This document shows, in pieces, positions 43,556 to 53,049 of a DNA stretch of 64,000 nucleotides. Numbering within the stretch: the first letter of the stretch is position 1; each line of letters starts with the position of its first letter. The position numbers and the translations under genes were made by a program. The notes below the pieces were generated by a model. That model did not search any database. It was not told the DNA's origin and saw only the letters and a list, made by a program, of their open reading frames with translations. This DNA is from Candidatus Fukatsuia endosymbiont of Tuberolachnus salignus (GTDB lineage: Bacteria > Pseudomonadota > Gammaproteobacteria > Enterobacterales > Enterobacteriaceae), in assembly GCF_964030845.1 (NCBI RefSeq), contig NZ_OZ034983.1:1178001-1242000 (forward strand). Reading direction: 5' to 3'.

Positions 43556-43959
43556 GCACGGGACGTATCATGGCGCTACTTGAGCACCATCTGGGCACCT
43601 GGGCAGCAAAAAAAGGGGTTCCCGTCGCCAGTCAAAACGTGCAGTTTAGTGACACCGGCAGCCTGTATCTGCAATCGTATCTCTTGCCTGCCACCACAGA
43701 ATGCCTGGATTTAGCGCAAGTTTCCCGGGTTTATCACGGGGTCTATCAAATGACCCTCTGTGTCCCGACGGGTAGCGGCCAGGCTCAAGTTCAAGCTGTC
43801 GCTGATGACCTCATCAATCTGTTTGATTTGGGCACCACGTTAACCGATGGCCTTATCCGCTGTGCAATCATTAGTGTCCTCACAGTATTTGCGGGTATCA
43901 CGCACTGTCACACCTACAGTCTGCCCCTCAGTCTGCGCTATCGGGCGCATATGATTTGA
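43552..43959 (+). CDS. Tail terminator-type protein (DUF4128)
   Basis: 135 residues overlapping the previous gene by 4 bp. LEHHLGTWAAKKGVPVASQN and RVYHGVYQMTLCVPTGSGQA match the tail-terminator/DUF4128 pattern. It caps the tail tube to stop polymerisation and joins it to the head. Confidence 0.7.
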   Translation: MSTGRIMALLEHHLGTWAAKKGVPVASQNVQFSDTGSLYLQSYLLPATTECLDLAQVSRVYHGVYQMTLCVPTGSGQAQVQAVADDLINLFDLGTTLTDGLIRCAIISVLTVFAGITHCHTYSLPLSLRYRAHMI

Positions 43960-44102
43960 TCGGCGACTACCCCGTAGTGAATTGTTAGAGTGCTTCACAT
44001 TTGTCAGAGGGTATCTTCACATATAATGTATAGACTAAATATAATTATTGACTTCTTCTGTCACTATTATACGCTGTATAAACATCAATGTTCGGAGGTC
44101 TT

Positions 44103-44357
44103 ATGACAGTAGCCATCAAAAAATGGGGCAATAGCAACGGTATCGTCATACCGGCGCTCTTTCTGAAAAAAATTGGGGTCTCTGTAGGTCAAGAACTGGA
44201 TCTGGAAATCAAAGACGGCACCTTGGTTCTGACGCCCAAACCTAAGCGTTACACCCTGGCCGAACTGATTAAACAATGTGATGCCAGTGCCCCACTTGAA
44301 ACGGAAGAAAGTGTATGGGGTGACGATCACTCCCCCGTAGGGGAAGAAATATGGTGA
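44103..44357 (+). CDS. mazE: MazE/ChpS-type antitoxin
   Basis: 84 residues. AbrB-fold N-terminus IKKWGNSNGIVIPALFLKKI, then LDLEIKDGTLVLTPK, and an acidic C-terminal toxin-binding tail. CGGAGG precedes the ATG. It overlaps the toxin gene by 7 bp. It sits between tail terminator and tail tube genes, interrupting the late operon. Confidence 0.88.
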   Translation: MTVAIKKWGNSNGIVIPALFLKKIGVSVGQELDLEIKDGTLVLTPKPKRYTLAELIKQCDASAPLETEESVWGDDHSPVGEEIW

Positions 44358-44704
44358 CACGTAGAAAAGGATTTTCGCGCGGTGATATCGTATTGTTAAC
44401 ACTCAACCCGACTCGAGGAAAAGAACAGCAAGGTGACAGACGACCAGTATTGGTACTCTCTCCTAAAAACTTCAATGATCTTGGCATGGTTTTGATTGCC
44501 CCGATCACACAAGGCGGTGCTTTCTCAAGGTATCAGGGTTTCACGGTAACATTATCAGGGAGTGGCGCGCAAACCCAAGGCGTCGTGTTATTAAATCAAA
44601 GCAGAATGGTTGATATCACTGCCCGAGACGGTGAATTCATTGAAAAAGCTGATCACATCGTGATTGAAGAAGCGCTCATTAAACTACACACCCTCATCGA
44701 ATAA
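44351..44704 (+). CDS. mazF: MazF/ChpB/PemK-type endoribonuclease toxin
   Basis: 117 residues. FSRGDIVLLTLNPTRGKEQQ, then GDRRPVLVLSPKNFND with the Arg of the active site, MVLIAPITQGG, and VVLLNQSRMVDITARDG with the catalytic Ser/Thr region. These are family landmarks. It cleaves mRNA when MazE is lost. The operon is compact and intact; it could stabilise the prophage or limit other phages. Confidence 0.9.
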   Translation: MVTRRKGFSRGDIVLLTLNPTRGKEQQGDRRPVLVLSPKNFNDLGMVLIAPITQGGAFSRYQGFTVTLSGSGAQTQGVVLLNQSRMVDITARDGEFIEKADHIVIEEALIKLHTLIE

Positions 44705-44810
44705 AAAAGTCGGACAGCGACCTTATCTTGATCAACTGCCCTCGAAAATTATTTCGTTATCAATTTATTTCTAAACATCCTCTTATTCTCTCAACACTCG
44801 GAGACAGCTT

Positions 44811-45473
44811 ATGGGCTTTGCCTTACCAAATGGTGCCCAGGTTTACCTGGCCTCAGACTACGAAACCGCGCTACCGTTTACGGCTATCACGAATGCTGCC
44901 CATGCGGTGCTCACGGTGGTCGGCAACGACAAAATTAAAAAGGATGACCTTGTTCACCTGTCTTCCGGCTGGACGGGGCTCAATGAACGGGTTGCTCGCG
45001 TGTCGGCGGCGACGGCAACCAGCCTCACCCTGGAAAATATCGACACCCGCCAGACCACACAATTTGTTGCCGGTGGCGGCGCGGGCAGTCTGCGCAAAAT
45101 AAAAACCTGGACAGAAATCCCGCAAATCAAAGAGGTTGCCAGTTCTGGCGGCGATCAACAAACGGTCAGCCTGCAATTTTTATCCGATACCGTGCAACGC
45201 AATATCAACACCGTGAAAGCCCCGCGCACCCTGACCTATACCTTGGGACATGATCCTGCTTTGGCGATTTATCCGCTATTACGGGAGACCGATCAGCGTC
45301 AGGACGTGGTCGCCTTCTCGATGTTCGTGCCGCAGGCCAAAGAAAAGCGCTACTGGTCAGCGACGGTGGCTTTTAACGAGGTGCCTCATACTGAAGTTAA
45401 CGCCGTGGAAACGGTCTCATTGGTACTGAATATGCAGAGTCCCGCCATGACATTTTACAAAGAACCCGCTTAA
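44811..45473 (+). CDS. Major tail tube protein
   Basis: 220 residues (LPNGAQVYLASDYETALPFT; then TWTEIPQIKEVASSGGDQQT and AIYPLLRETDQRQDVVAFSM). The central TEIPQIKEV segment is typical of phage tail tube (TTP) proteins in siphoviruses. GGAGACAGCTT precedes the ATG. Confidence 0.78.
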   Translation: MGFALPNGAQVYLASDYETALPFTAITNAAHAVLTVVGNDKIKKDDLVHLSSGWTGLNERVARVSAATATSLTLENIDTRQTTQFVAGGGAGSLRKIKTWTEIPQIKEVASSGGDQQTVSLQFLSDTVQRNINTVKAPRTLTYTLGHDPALAIYPLLRETDQRQDVVAFSMFVPQAKEKRYWSATVAFNEVPHTEVNAVETVSLVLNMQSPAMTFYKEPA

Positions 45474-45484
45474 GGAGACACCGT

Positions 45485-45796
45485 ATGTCGATCGAATTTA
45501 CGTTGCAACCTCAGCCCAGATTTAAAGCCGATGTGGCGATTCCACGCGCGGGCCTGGAGGCAGGTATCGTGACCTTTACCTTCAAACATGTGCCACTCAA
45601 CGAGATGGCGGAGCGGGAAAAACGCAAAAACCAAACGGGATTGGATTTTGTTGAGCACATTACCGCCGCCTGGGCGCTGCCCGATGAGTTAAATCGTGAC
45701 AATCTGACCAAGCTGGCGAATAACTATCCCCAAGCCATTGAAGCTATCATTCACACCTTTTACCGTGAGCTCTTGGGTCAACGCGAAAAAAACTGA
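45485..45796 (+). CDS. Tail assembly chaperone, short form (gpG-like)
   Basis: 103 residues (IEFTLQPQPRFKADVAIPRA, FKHVPLNEMAEREKRKNQTG). It ends in EKN at a slippery A-AAA-AAC followed directly by TGA. It sits between tail tube and tape measure, like lambda G. The -1 frameshift product continues to 46107. Confidence 0.78.
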   Translation: MSIEFTLQPQPRFKADVAIPRAGLEAGIVTFTFKHVPLNEMAEREKRKNQTGLDFVEHITAAWALPDELNRDNLTKLANNYPQAIEAIIHTFYRELLGQREKN

Positions 45797-45830
45797 GGGC
45801 GGTTGCGACGGCGCTCTACACCCCAGCGCC
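45787..45830 (+). promoter_or_regulatory. Programmed -1 frameshift site
   Basis: Slippery A-AAA-AAC at 45787-45793, TGA at 45794-45796, then a hairpin GGCGCT/AGCGCC (45810-45830). After slipping, the -1 frame continues CTG AGG in a long open frame. Confidence 0.8.
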
Positions 45831-46107
45831 TTGTGCGGAAGAATTAGCCAGCGCAGGCTTACGCCCTGAGGATTTTAACGCACAGTGCATTGAAGTCTGG
45901 CCTGACATCTGGCCGTCTTTCCTCGTCATGCGGGCGATGTCGACCCAATGGCGCACGGGGATGGCGGGTCCGACTGGCCTGGATTATGGCTGCCTACTCC
46001 ACGTGATGACTCTACTAGGCGTAGAACCCCGCGCAACCGTTTTTGACGATATCCGCACCCTGAAAAGTATCGCCTTGTCCCTTATTCACAAGAGGCATTC
46101 AACATGA
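45797..46107 (+). CDS. Frameshift extension of tail chaperone (gpT-like, DUF1799)
   Basis: In the -1 frame after the slippery site ~104 codons are open: LRAVATALYTPAPCAEELAS, VWPDIWPSFLVMRAMSTQW, LDYGCLLHVMTLLGVEP. This is DUF1799-like sequence. It has no start codon of its own in a useful place, and it ends 4 bp into the tape-measure start (ATGA). It is made as the C-terminal part of the long chaperone, as in the lambda G-GT pair. Confidence 0.75.
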
Positions 46108-48887
46108 CAGAGATTGCAACGATTTCGCTACGTGTCGACACCTCAAACCTGGAAAAAGGGGACAGGGCACTGGCTCACTTTGGCGACACGGCCGCGCGTA
46201 CTGCCGCGCAAGCCGAGGATTTCAATTCATCGTTTACACCGGCCACCCGTACGCTCAATGCGTTCGGCCATCAAACACATCAAGCCAATCTTAGCCTGCA
46301 ACAACAGCGTGATGAGCTGCACCGCTTATTGGGTAAAATTCATCCGGTCACCGCGGCCTTTGGCAAGCTTGATGAGAGGGAAGCGCAGCTCAGGCGGTAT
46401 AAAAACTTGCCGTTCCTTGACAAGGACACCTTTGACCAAGCCGCCCGGGCAATTCATCAGGCGCGTGATGAACTCGCTCAAGCTGCCCAAGCGAGAACCG
46501 CTGAAGGTCGTGCCGCGGCGGCGCAAGCCGCTGCAGACAAAGTCGCCGCTCAGGCAAAAAACGCCTTTATTGCTAAACTGCGTGAACAAAGTGAATGTCA
46601 GGGGAAAACCACTGCGGAGATTTTGGCCTACAAAGCCGCACAATTGGGCGTCACCCAACAGGCTGCACCTTTCATTGCCACACTCAGGGAACAAGAAAAC
46701 AGCTGGAAAAAAGGCACGATATCGGCGGGTCAATACCGGATGGCATTACGTCAATTGCCGATGCAGTTTACCGACATTGCGACCTCGATTGCCGGGGGGA
46801 TGCCGCTGTACCTGATTGCCATTCAGCAAGGAGGACAAATCCGGGACAGCTTTGGTGGCATCGCCAATGCACTCAAAGCCATGGGACAGTGGCTGACACC
46901 GACCAAAATCCTGCTCGGGGGCGCCGCGACCGCGCTGGCAAGCGTCGGACTGGCCTACTACCGGGGTGCACAAGAAAGCAGCACCTTCAATAAGCAGCTG
47001 ATTTTGACCGGCCAGTATGCGGGCAAAACCGCCACTCAATTACAACAGTTGGCTAAACGACTCTCCGGTGACGGGTTAACCCAATCGGCGTTATCGGCAG
47101 CTCTGGCACAGGTGGTGGGCAGCGGCGCGTTTGACAGCACACAAATTGAACAGGTCAGCGTGGCGGCCGCCAAAATGGCCGCGGCAACGGGGCAATCCGT
47201 CGATGACACCGTCAAACATTTTACCCGCTTACAGGAGGAACCGCTTACTGCGGTCAAAGCATTAGACAAGCAATTGCATTTTCTGACGGCTTCCGAGTAT
47301 GAACAGATAGCCGCCCTGGAACGCGCGGGCAATACCTTGGGTGCCGCACGTCTGGCGATGGAGGCCTATGCCAATGCCCTGAAAACCCGGGCGGATGACA
47401 TCGTCGCTAATCTGGGCACGATGGAAAAAGCCTGGTACAGCCTGAAAAACACGGCCAAGAGCGCCTGGAATGCCATGCTGGATATCGGCAGAGACAAAAC
47501 GATACAGGATGAACTGGCCCTGGCGGAGGCGCATTTAAATGCGGCGCGCAAAGGGTTTTTTAATCGCACCCGTATCAAAGAGCTGGAAAATAAAAAAACG
47601 GCCTTACTGGAAAAGCAATTTCAGGATGAATTAACCGCGGCGCGTAAAAAAGCCCATCACACCACCGAAGCAATCGAAAAAGCGGCGCTGCAACGCCGTG
47701 ACCACTGGCGTGAACGCTATGCCAACCAAGCCCAGCAGCGCAGCAAAGAGCTGAAAAAATTTAACGAGATTGCTACCCGATTCAGCCCGCAGGAACAAGT
47801 GCGTATCCGTGCGGCTATCGAAGCACGATTTCCCGACGAGAAGCGCAAAAAATCACCCAACATCCGCCAGGCAACAGGCCGTCCAGCCGCAGTCTATCGC
47901 GATGATGCTGCCACCCGTGCTTTACTGGAAAGCCGTCAGCGGGTCGCGATGTTACGTGAACAGGCAACGCTCACGGCTTCAATGAATGAGCAGGAAAAGC
48001 AGCAGGTGAGATTCACACAGCAGATAGCGGATTTAAAAACCAAATCGTTATTGACTGCTGACCAACAATCTCTGTTAGCCCGTGCCAAAGAAATCAATGC
48101 CAGCCTGCAACTGGAAGCTCAGTTATCCCGTGAGAACAGCCAGCGCCAAAAAGCGCTCGCCGCACTCAAACAGATGGAAGACACCAGCCAGTCTCTTGCC
48201 CGTCGTAACGCTCAGCAGCAGGCTAGATTTGGACTCACCGATAAACAGGCAAAACGCGTTGACCAGACCTTTCAGCTGGATAATACCTATCAGAAACAAA
48301 AAGAAGGCATCACCGATGCCGAGCAACTAGAAAAAATCACCGCCGCCTATCTCAGGGCAAAACAAGAATTACATACCGGTTTTCATCAGGAAAAAATGAA
48401 CGAGGGCAACTGGCTGGCGGGCATGAAACAAGGAATAACCGAATACGGTGAAACCGCCACTCACGTCTTCGCGGCAACACAAAAACTCGCCAATCACACC
48501 CTGGGCAACTTGTCCTCGATGATGACCGAATTGACCACCACCGGTCAGGCCAATCTAAAAAGCTTTGCCACGGCATTTTTGACAAATATCGTCGATATCA
48601 TTAATCGATTACTGATTGCTCAAGCAATACAGGCAGCCATGGGCTGGATAGGGGGGTCGTTTACCACGAACCCTGTAAATGCAACCAGTCACAGCGCCAT
48701 GGGAACCGGTGTAATGGGCATGAACACCCGCTGGCAAAGCACCGTGCCCAGCCATGCGAGCGGTGGCTACACCGGTGAAGGCGACAAATACCAGCCTGCG
48801 GGTATCGTCCACAAAGGCGAATTTGTGATGACTAAAGACGCCACCGAGCGTATTGGCGTCGATAATCTTTATGCCCTTATATCTTGA
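46104..48887 (+). CDS. Tail tape-measure protein, C-terminally cut by IS110
   Basis: 927 residues. N-terminal TEIATISLRVDTSNLEKGD, then a lambda/HK97-type tape-measure domain (YRMALRQLPMQFTDIATSIA, GGMPLYLIAIQQGGQIRDSF), long helical and coiled-coil stretches, and C-terminal GEFVMTKDATERIGVDNLYA, where IS110 copy D adds the stop. Only a few residues may be lost, but all downstream tail genes are gone, so the prophage cannot form tails. Confidence 0.88.
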   Translation: MTEIATISLRVDTSNLEKGDRALAHFGDTAARTAAQAEDFNSSFTPATRTLNAFGHQTHQANLSLQQQRDELHRLLGKIHPVTAAFGKLDEREAQLRRYKNLPFLDKDTFDQAARAIHQARDELAQAAQARTAEGRAAAAQAAADKVAAQAKNAFIAKLREQSECQGKTTAEILAYKAAQLGVTQQAAPFIATLREQENSWKKGTISAGQYRMALRQLPMQFTDIATSIAGGMPLYLIAIQQGGQIRDSFGGIANALKAMGQWLTPTKILLGGAATALASVGLAYYRGAQESSTFNKQLILTGQYAGKTATQLQQLAKRLSGDGLTQSALSAALAQVVGSGAFDSTQIEQVSVAAAKMAAATGQSVDDTVKHFTRLQEEPLTAVKALDKQLHFLTASEYEQIAALERAGNTLGAARLAMEAYANALKTRADDIVANLGTMEKAWYSLKNTAKSAWNAMLDIGRDKTIQDELALAEAHLNAARKGFFNRTRIKELENKKTALLEKQFQDELTAARKKAHHTTEAIEKAALQRRDHWRERYANQAQQRSKELKKFNEIATRFSPQEQVRIRAAIEARFPDEKRKKSPNIRQATGRPAAVYRDDAATRALLESRQRVAMLREQATLTASMNEQEKQQVRFTQQIADLKTKSLLTADQQSLLARAKEINASLQLEAQLSRENSQRQKALAALKQMEDTSQSLARRNAQQQARFGLTDKQAKRVDQTFQLDNTYQKQKEGITDAEQLEKITAAYLRAKQELHTGFHQEKMNEGNWLAGMKQGITEYGETATHVFAATQKLANHTLGNLSSMMTELTTTGQANLKSFATAFLTNIVDIINRLLIAQAIQAAMGWIGGSFTTNPVNATSHSAMGTGVMGMNTRWQSTVPSHASGGYTGEGDKYQPAGIVHKGEFVMTKDATERIGVDNLYALIS

Positions 48888-50083
48888 TTATTAACTTTCA
48901 AAGGTTGATGATCCCCAACTGATCATTGGGATGTCACCGGAGAGTTTGTTTGCGCCCTTAGGCTTAAAGCTTGTGCAGTCAGATAAAACCCCGGTGACAT
49001 ATTTATCGTCGCCTGTAAGACCGAACGGTATCTTGTGCTAAGAGCACGTATTTATAAGGAAGGTCGGGGCGATCATTTAATTATCTGTTTTTCATGGGAG
49101 AATCAGCCATGGACAAGACCGCAGTGGGTATTGATGTTGCCAAATTAAAATTCGATGTTGCAGTGTGGGTAGAGAGAAAAAAGTATAAAACAAAAGCATT
49201 CCCGAATACCCCCTCTGGATTTAGCCAACTACTGAAATGGCTTATCCCTTACGGGGATTGTCATATTTGTCTCGAAGCCACAGGGAGTTACAGTGTTCCA
49301 CTGGCTATGTTCTTAGTTGATAATGGCATTGACGTCAGCCTAGAAAACCCATCACGTATTCATGCCTTTGGTGAGAGTGAACTGAGTCGGAACAAGACGG
49401 ATCAGGGGGATGCAAAAATGATAGTGCGCTACTGCGCACTGCATACACCTGTCCTCTGGACTCCTCCTCCCTTGAGCGAACGTCAATTAACCGCGCTAGT
49501 ACGCCATCTAAAGAGTTTAGAGGAAATGAGGCAAATGCAAGAAAATCGGCAATCAGTGGCTGACGATGTCGTTCAATCCTCACTGCTTGAAATCATTTCT
49601 GCACTTAAACAACAAATCCAGGCCACCAAAGAAAAAATAAAAAACCATATCGATAACGATCCTGACTTAAAGAAAAATAAAGCGTTGCTGGAGAGTATTC
49701 CTGGTATCGGTGAAATACTAAGTGCCAGTTTGCTGGCGTATGTGGGTAATGTGTCAAAATTCACTAACAGTAAGGCAGTGGTGGCCTATGCCGGGCTTAA
49801 CCCAAAACTTTGTGAATCAGGTTTATTTAAAGGACGGAGCCGCCTATCAAAACGGGGTCATACCGAGCTCAGGAAAGCGTTGTATATGCCCGCTCTGGCT
49901 GCCCTTTCTTGTAATCCGATAGTGAAAGCACAGTGGCAACGACTCGTATCATGCCATAAAGGGGGTAAAATGGGCGTCTGTGCAGCAATGCGCAAATTAC
50001 TCCAACTGGCGTATGGTGTGCTGAAATCAGGCATCCCATTCGATACAAAAATAGCACTTGCATCATGATGGGCAAGACGGTAT
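48878..50083 (+). mobile_element. IS110-family element, copy D, joining prophage to rpoS
   Basis: 1206 bp with CT cores at 48876-48877 and 50084-50085. The left flank is the tape-measure gene; the right flank is the interior of rpoS. One IS cannot have inserted into both, so this is probably a recombination product between two IS110 copies. Confidence 0.85.
49109..50068 (+). CDS. IS110-family transposase, copy D
   Basis: 319 residues, same domains as copy A, with one difference visible near the C-terminus (Cys for Arg in the RHKGGK segment, codon at about 49951). The difference shows that this segment is not a mere assembly duplicate of copy A. Intact. Confidence 0.9.
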   Translation: MDKTAVGIDVAKLKFDVAVWVERKKYKTKAFPNTPSGFSQLLKWLIPYGDCHICLEATGSYSVPLAMFLVDNGIDVSLENPSRIHAFGESELSRNKTDQGDAKMIVRYCALHTPVLWTPPPLSERQLTALVRHLKSLEEMRQMQENRQSVADDVVQSSLLEIISALKQQIQATKEKIKNHIDNDPDLKKNKALLESIPGIGEILSASLLAYVGNVSKFTNSKAVVAYAGLNPKLCESGLFKGRSRLSKRGHTELRKALYMPALAALSCNPIVKAQWQRLVSCHKGGKMGVCAAMRKLLQLAYGVLKSGIPFDTKIALAS

Positions 50084-50254
50084 CTGCAGCAGCAGATCAT
50101 CTTCCGCCAGTTCGTCTTCAATAACTTCATCTAGGGATGATTTTTCATCAAAAATCTCTATTACCGAATCATCCTCTACCTCTACCGAACTACCCTCATA
50201 AAAATCTGCGTCTTCATCTAGCAACTCATCGACTTTCAGCGTGTTTTGGTTCAT
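50084..50254 (-). pseudogene. rpoS: rpoS 5' fragment (sigma-S), truncated by IS110
   Basis: The first ~57 codons read NQNTLKVDELLDEDADF and later EDELAEDDLLLQ, matching the acidic N-terminus of enterobacterial RpoS (SQNTLKVHDLNEDAEF; LAEEELLSQ). The frame then enters the IS110 right end and stops. All sigma core, -10 and -35 recognition regions are absent. It is located downstream of nlpD as in other enterics, so this is the native rpoS locus. General stress sigma activity is lost unless another copy exists. Confidence 0.88.
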
Positions 50255-50310
50255 ATGCAGCTCCTACTCCGGTGACACCGAGAACAGAATTTCAACGTAT
50301 TCCGTCCCAC

Positions 50311-51258
50311 TTATCGCTGCGGAAGGTAACGCAGCGGATTAACGGATTTCCCTTTGTAACGAATTTCAAAATGTAATCTAACTGAATCAGCTCCGGTGCT
50401 ACCCATAGTCGCTATTTTTTGCCCTGCCTTCACTTCTTCTTGTTCCTGAACCAGTATAGTATCGTTATGAGCATAAGCACTCAGATAGTCATCACTATGT
50501 TTAATAATGATAAGCTTGCCGTAACCTCGTAACGCGTTGCCGGAATACACCACTTTACCCTGAGCAGTCGCAAATATTGGTTGCTGACGTTTACCCTCGA
50601 TTTCAATCCCTTTACTGCCTTCTCGAACAGCTCGGAAATTATCAGCCGGCCATTTCCACTCCTTAACTGGACTGACATTATCAAAAGCGCCACGGGTGCC
50701 CCCCTGAGCAGTAGCCGACGCTGTTGTATCAATTTTTGGCAACATTTTACTAACATTTTGTTTACCTGGGTAAGGAGAATACTCGCTCGTTACTTTAAAA
50801 TCAACCGGCTTGGTTTGCATCGCCTTATCCGATGGTGGTATGGCTATTCTATTGGTCGTTGTGTTACCGGCTGTCAACATACTCTGACCGGATACGTTGT
50901 CCAATTGAATAGATTGTCCTACGTTGAGACTATAAGGTTGGGGGATATTATTTTTACTTGCCAACTCGCGGTAATCGTTACCGGTAATCCATGCGATATA
51001 GAATAAAGTATCACCCCGCTTAACGGTATAAACGTTGCCATTGTAGCTTCCCTTGGCGATATTATTATAGCTACGGTTATAAATTATAGGAGCAGTGGCG
51101 TTTTTCTTATCACCCGATTTTTTTCCGAAAGTTTTGCCTCCTGCGGTGCTGATCGGTGCGGAGGTTGGCGTATCATTGCTACAACCGACCAACCATAGAC
51201 TAATAACCGTACATACTACAACCCGACGTAAAATAATCATGGGGTTTTCCGTGCTCAT
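50311..51258 (-). CDS. nlpD: Murein hydrolase activator NlpD
   Basis: 315 residues. A lipoprotein signal with lipobox LWLVGC, then a LysM domain (VYTVKRGDTLFYIAWITGND, about 75-120), a linker, and a C-terminal M23/LytM domain (EIEGKRQQPIFATAQGKVVY to HFEIRYKGKSVNPLRYLPQ). In E. coli NlpD activates AmiC for daughter-cell separation. The main rpoS promoter normally lies in nlpD. It is intact, but next to dacB rather than pcm. Confidence 0.93.
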   Translation of the reverse strand: MSTENPMIILRRVVVCTVISLWLVGCSNDTPTSAPISTAGGKTFGKKSGDKKNATAPIIYNRSYNNIAKGSYNGNVYTVKRGDTLFYIAWITGNDYRELASKNNIPQPYSLNVGQSIQLDNVSGQSMLTAGNTTTNRIAIPPSDKAMQTKPVDFKVTSEYSPYPGKQNVSKMLPKIDTTASATAQGGTRGAFDNVSPVKEWKWPADNFRAVREGSKGIEIEGKRQQPIFATAQGKVVYSGNALRGYGKLIIIKHSDDYLSAYAHNDTILVQEQEEVKAGQKIATMGSTGADSVRLHFEIRYKGKSVNPLRYLPQR

Positions 51259-51334
51259 ATTTTCCCCTAGTGAGACAGGTGCGAATACACTTTACATAAC
51301 ACACTGTGCTTTTGCAGAAAGTTTAGCGCAAAAA

Positions 51335-52816
51335 TTAGTTATTTTTATAAATGTCTTTATATAGACGGCTCTCAAAACGAAGCAACGGTACCCTACGAGT
51401 ACGTTGCTCCCCGGGAGAGACAGCGTAACCTGACAAAAACTGGACAAACGCCATACGTTGCCCAGTGGTGGTGGTGATAAAACCCGCCAAATTGTAAACA
51501 CCTTGCAACGCCCCCGTTTTTGCCGATACTTTACCGGTCACTCCTGCTTCATGTAAACTGCTCCGGTAAAGCAAGGTACCATCATGGCCGGATAAAGGTA
51601 GCATAGAGATAAAATCAAGTTCTTTATCGTGTTGCGCAATATATTGCAATGCTTGCATCATGGTCGCAGGTGAGATCAAATTATGACGTGATAACCCTGA
51701 TCCATCCACTACAATGCTGTTACCCAGATCAAATCCCGCTTTTTGCCTTAGTACCTGCCGAACCGCATCAGCCCCCGTACGCCAGGTTCCCGGTACATTA
51801 AAACGTTGATGGCCTATGGTGCGGAAAACGGTATCTGCGATCAGGTTATCTGATGTTTTCAACATGATTTTTAGCAAATCATGCAAACGTGCAGACTGAG
51901 CTCGTGCCAATATAGTATTTGTTGATGTAGGTAAGGTTTGCAACACAGTTTGATGTCGCAAATTATCATCGATGTCAATATCTGCCTTTTGCAATTCATC
52001 CTTTAGAATGGCACCGGCATAACTGGCACCATTTTGTATAGCAAAGGCAAGTGGCAAAGGTTCGTTACGCTGTGTCAAACATCCTTTAAGAGTAAAACGA
52101 TTTAGTTCACCAGGTATAATATCTAGCTCACAGTATTGTGCATCTGCTGAACCTTTAGCCAGTGTACGAACTTCGCTAAACATCTGTACCGGGTAATAGG
52201 AAGCGACACGAATAAAGGCCATATCACCCACTGTGGGCGCACTAGAAAGTGAAACGGAGAAACAGTTACGATCAACAATAGCTGCTGCCGGAGGGGCGCT
52301 AAAACATTGGGTTATATCGTTCCATGACCAACCAGGTGCTTTATCGTGGCTAGAAAAAATAGCAGTATCGATAATTAAATCGCCAGCAATTCTATGGATA
52401 CCGTTTTTTTTGAGCATCGCCACCATATTACGTAATTTCTGACGGGTTAAAGTAGGATCACCACCAAAGCGGGCAATTAAATCGCCGTGCAGCACACCCA
52501 TGGTCACAGTTCCCGTACTTTCTAACGTCGTATTAAAACGAAAATCTGCCCCGAGTTGCAATAAAGCTGCCAGAGCGGTTAATATTTTCTGAGTACTGGC
52601 AGGCAGCGCCATTTGATCAGCGTGGTAATTTATTAATGGCGTGCTGGCACCTATTTTTTGTACCACTAACGCCAGGTTCGCACCATCGGGCAAAGATTGC
52701 ATATAACTTGCAACCGGTACAGCATGAGAGCTTACAATGCCAATGCTGGGCGTCATAGTGAGAGTAATAGCATAAATCAGTCTACTAACAATTCGTGATA
52801 AATACGTAGTTCGCAT
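51335..52816 (-). CDS. dacB: D-alanyl-D-alanine carboxypeptidase/endopeptidase (PBP4)
   Basis: 493 residues from the ATG at 52816; an upstream in-frame extension to 52939 has no support. A signal peptide covers about 1-30. Penicillin-binding motifs: STQK (about 74), TSDN, KTG (VSAKTGALQGVYNLAGF). It trims peptidoglycan crosslinks in the periplasm. It is divergent from greA, as in E. coli. Intact. Confidence 0.93.
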   Translation of the reverse strand: MRTTYLSRIVSRLIYAITLTMTPSIGIVSSHAVPVASYMQSLPDGANLALVVQKIGASTPLINYHADQMALPASTQKILTALAALLQLGADFRFNTTLESTGTVTMGVLHGDLIARFGGDPTLTRQKLRNMVAMLKKNGIHRIAGDLIIDTAIFSSHDKAPGWSWNDITQCFSAPPAAAIVDRNCFSVSLSSAPTVGDMAFIRVASYYPVQMFSEVRTLAKGSADAQYCELDIIPGELNRFTLKGCLTQRNEPLPLAFAIQNGASYAGAILKDELQKADIDIDDNLRHQTVLQTLPTSTNTILARAQSARLHDLLKIMLKTSDNLIADTVFRTIGHQRFNVPGTWRTGADAVRQVLRQKAGFDLGNSIVVDGSGLSRHNLISPATMMQALQYIAQHDKELDFISMLPLSGHDGTLLYRSSLHEAGVTGKVSAKTGALQGVYNLAGFITTTTGQRMAFVQFLSGYAVSPGEQRTRRVPLLRFESRLYKDIYKNN

Positions 52817-53049
52817 CATTGCCAAATAGGGTGCTGCCATAGTCAGGGGGCCATAGTAAAGAGCAATAAATGGGAAAGTGCAACAAATAGTAAAAATACA
52901 ATAAATAATAAGCCACAACAAATAGTAGGGTGCAACCAAGAGAAAGTAAACGATGATCGAAAGGGAACTCTACGTTAAAATGTAAAGAGGTTACACAACA
53001 GGTCTAGTGGCGATTATGTAAACAGAACAAATGTTAGAGGTATTTATTG

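Noticed and set aside
52817..52939. 41-residue N-terminal extension of DacB
   Set aside because: It adds a second hydrophobic segment before the normal signal peptide and has no counterpart in E. coli DacB.
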